Made by a program: the position numbers and the translations under genes
Assembly (NCBI RefSeq): GCF_036785885.1
Contig: NC_092326.1
Location: 38,340,287-38,404,286, forward strand
Direction: 5' to 3'
From: Coffea arabica
Lineage: Eukaryota; Streptophyta; Magnoliopsida; Gentianales; Rubiaceae
Length of the DNA stretch: 64,000 bases
Notes under the pieces: model-generated
Databases searched by the model: none
Told to the model about the DNA's origin: nothing
Seen by the model: only the letters and a program-made list of their open reading frames with translations
In this document: positions 61,808 through 64,000 of the stretch, one piece after another
How the letters are laid out: the number at the start of each line of letters is the position of its first letter
How positions within the stretch are numbered: position 1 is the first letter of the stretch

Positions 61808-63433
61808 ATGGAGTACTCCTTCGGGGTCATCCTGACCATCTTCACTGTAGCCCTTTGCATCTCCATATTCTTCAAATTTCTCTTCAATTTCACCTTTGAT
61901 AATCACAAGAACAAGAGAAAAAAGCTTCCTCCCCCACCAGAACCATCCCCTCTTTTAATTGTACTGAAAAATATACTGACATTCCTATTGCAATATCAAA
62001 AGAATGCATGTTTTAATCTTGAAACTGTACTCCAGGACCTTAAGAAAAAACATGGTCCTATATTCCTTGTGAGGATTTTAGGTGCTAGATCACACATAGT
62101 CATTTGTAGCCACTCCTTAGCCCGCCAAGCTCTTGTCGAGAAGAGTACCATCTTTTCCAATCGTCCAACACCAAATCGACCCAAATTACACAAAATCATA
62201 AGCAGTAGCAACGGCACCACATGGCACCTCCTTCGTCGCAACCTCAGCTCAGAAATGTTCGGTGCATCCTGCATCAGGGCCTACTCTGATACCCGGCTAC
62301 ACGTCCTTGGCAATCTGGTTGAAAAAGTCGTTAGCCAATCAAACCAGCCCATCAATGTGATGGAAAATCTGAGGTTTTCCGTGTTTAGTTTGCTTGTAAT
62401 TATGTGTTTTGGTGATCACAAGCTCGACGAGGACAAAGTTAAAGAATTCGAGAGTGTGCAACTTCTACTGTTGGTTAGACATGCTTGGCTAAATTTGTTC
62501 GACTTCTGGCGCGGACTCAGGAAAATATTGTTCGGCAAGCAATTGGAAGAGTTCAACCGAGCTCGGAGAGATCAAGAAAACATGTTTTTACCACTTATTA
62601 GAGCTCGAAGAATGGCCAAACAAGGACCAAATGAAGATGACCAAGATCAACCTCGGGCATATGTGGATACTTTGTTTGATCTTCAACTGCCTGATGAGAA
62701 GAGGGCTTTCACTGATAAGGAAATAGTGAGCCTATGCGGAGAGTTCCTGAATGCGGGCACTGATACTATTGCCGCAGCATTGGAGTGGATCATGGCCAAC
62801 TTAGTGAAAAATCCTGAGATTCAAGACAAGCTCTATCAAGAGATAGCAGGAGTTGTTGGAGAGCCGCCACAACTTCTGAAACCATCCTCATTGGTCAATG
62901 CTGGAGTGGTGAAAGAGAGAGATTTGGAGAAGATGCCTTACTTAAAAGCAACAATTTTAGAAGGTTTAAGGCGTCATCCTCCGGGGCACTTTCTGTTACC
63001 CCATTGGGTGACAGAAGATGTTGAGTTAGACAACTACACAATCCCAAAAAATGCTTCTGTGAATTTCATGCTAGCTGAAATCAGTCGGGACCCGATGGTA
63101 TGGGAAAACCCTATGGAATTCCCGCCAGAGAGGTTCTTGTCAACCAGCTTTGCTGCTGCCCATGATAATGAGCTTGATAGCCCTCAAATGTTGGACATGA
63201 TCAAGGGGAATAGAGAAATGAAGATGATGCCATTTGGAGCTGGAAGAAGAATGTGTCCAGGCTCCAAGTTTTCACTGCATCATTTGGAGTACTTTGTGGC
63301 CAATTTGGTTTGGTACTTTAACTGGAAAGCTGTTGATGGGATTGGCGTCGATCTATCAGAGAAGCATACTTTCACTGTTGTCATGAAGAATCCACTCCGG
63401 GCTGATATCTTTCCCAGAGCTAAATCAGTTTGA
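61808..63433 (+). CDS. CYP89A-like: CYP89-like cytochrome P450, full length, intronless
   Basis: Heme monooxygenase, ER-anchored, facing the cytosol and fed by NADPH-P450 reductase. CYP89 members belong to the plant CYP71 clan; one (CYP89A9) acts in chlorophyll breakdown, but the substrate here is unknown. The frame is open from 61781, but that codon is GTG; the first ATG is 61808, giving 541 residues beginning MEYSFGVILTIF, a good signal anchor. Next come a basic-proline hinge (KKLPPPPEPSPLL, with Glu where Gly is usual), helix C WHLLRRNL, I-helix AGTDTI (316-321), K-helix EGLR (385-388), PPERF, and heme loop FGAGRRMCPG (476-485, ligand Cys483). All essential motifs are present. The residue after the catalytic Thr is Ile rather than Thr/Ser. 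It is the only intact copy of a three-copy array; subfamily assignment is from memory of the CYP89 pattern. Confidence 0.93.
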   Translation: MEYSFGVILTIFTVALCISIFFKFLFNFTFDNHKNKRKKLPPPPEPSPLLIVLKNILTFLLQYQKNACFNLETVLQDLKKKHGPIFLVRILGARSHIVICSHSLARQALVEKSTIFSNRPTPNRPKLHKIISSSNGTTWHLLRRNLSSEMFGASCIRAYSDTRLHVLGNLVEKVVSQSNQPINVMENLRFSVFSLLVIMCFGDHKLDEDKVKEFESVQLLLLVRHAWLNLFDFWRGLRKILFGKQLEEFNRARRDQENMFLPLIRARRMAKQGPNEDDQDQPRAYVDTLFDLQLPDEKRAFTDKEIVSLCGEFLNAGTDTIAAALEWIMANLVKNPEIQDKLYQEIAGVVGEPPQLLKPSSLVNAGVVKERDLEKMPYLKATILEGLRRHPPGHFLLPHWVTEDVELDNYTIPKNASVNFMLAEISRDPMVWENPMEFPPERFLSTSFAAAHDNELDSPQMLDMIKGNREMKMMPFGAGRRMCPGSKFSLHHLEYFVANLVWYFNWKAVDGIGVDLSEKHTFTVVMKNPLRADIFPRAKSV

Positions 63434-64000
63434 TCTGCATCGATCTTTGCTTGTACACGCCATGCATTGTCTTGTTCTAAGGTTTCGCATTCCTCTCATT
63501 ATTTCTCGTTTGCATCATTAAACTATAGTATCACCTTGTTCTTTGAAATTGCTCTTATAAAAGGGATTTACCACAATAGTATCAACTTGTTTGTGCTATG
63601 ATCCAGCTTGTGTAATAACACAAGTTATTTGAAAATGATGCAGTAGCAGAAGCGTAGGAAATGAAGGGATTTCACAAACACCCTCTCAACCAAAATCGTT
63701 ACTCGAACGAGACACGGCCATGAATCATAAACTCATGAAAATGAGAGAAAACTCTCACAATTGATAAACAGCAACCAACAATATATTTATTTTGGAGGAA
63801 AATGTCTTGTATTTTCTAGTTACAAAAGTCCTAACTATGCCAATTTATAGGTTACAATAAGTCCTATTTTAAAAAGGAAACAAACACCACTAAAACCCTA
63901 ATAAACAGTGCTACGTTATTTGGCTGGGATGACCTCTGACGATGTTTGGTCATATGTTGAGTTCAATAATCACCATCCATCTTAGTAGCTCTGCAAGCCA
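63434..64000. other. 3' region of the P450 and window end
   Basis: 3' UTR and intergenic DNA. No gene, RNA or bounded repeat was recognised before the window ends. Confidence 0.5.

Noticed and set aside
1-64000. CRISPR arrays, bacterial operons or riboswitches
   Set aside because: This is plant nuclear DNA. No regularly spaced repeats or bacterial gene organisation were seen.

Overview
This is nuclear DNA of a flowering plant, most likely a eudicot and perhaps an asterid. Genes have many AT-rich GT-AG introns, spacers are AT-rich and full of small DNA transposons, and the gene set is plant-specific (a YSL metal transporter, a UFO-type F-box gene, CYP89-like P450s). I cannot name the species. 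Gene models were spliced by hand, using reading-frame continuity across GT/AG sites and family knowledge. Exon ends are therefore inferences, though most are constrained by phase. || Layout, left to right: (1) 342-651, the last exons of an unrecognised plus-strand gene. (2) 1830-6805 minus, a complete 7-exon YELLOW STRIPE-LIKE transporter of the YSL5/7/8 type. (3) 8233-22613 plus, the TFIIIB subunit BDP1 (B double prime), with a probable non-coding leader, a long 5' intron and 14 coding exons. A 1.1-kb Mutator-like element sits in coding intron 2. (4) 24288-30900 plus, an ERG/Era-type organellar GTPase with 8 exons, one intron having a GC donor. (5) 32686-34002 minus, an intronless UFO/FIMBRIATA F-box gene. 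(6) 34.4-43 kb, a gene-poor stretch holding a 1.5-kb Mutator-like element that seems to carry captured gene pieces, a GC-ended repeat in a duplicated site, and a second copy of the 1.1-kb element. (7) 43051-50368 plus, DNA polymerase eta in 16 exons, whose third exon carries a frameshifting 17-bp tandem duplication. (8) 51.7-63.4 kb, three CYP89-like P450 copies: a shredded relic, a copy broken by a deletion of about 98 nt, and one full-length gene. Between the last two lies a fragment of an endogenous pararetrovirus. || The genes are unrelated housekeeping and developmental functions, not a pathway: metal-chelate transport, Pol III initiation, organellar ribosome assembly, floral identity, translesion synthesis and a decaying P450 tandem array. 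The notable material is the mobile DNA, where several elements have perfect 9-bp target duplications that can be read directly, and the two gene-breaking events in POLH and the second P450.
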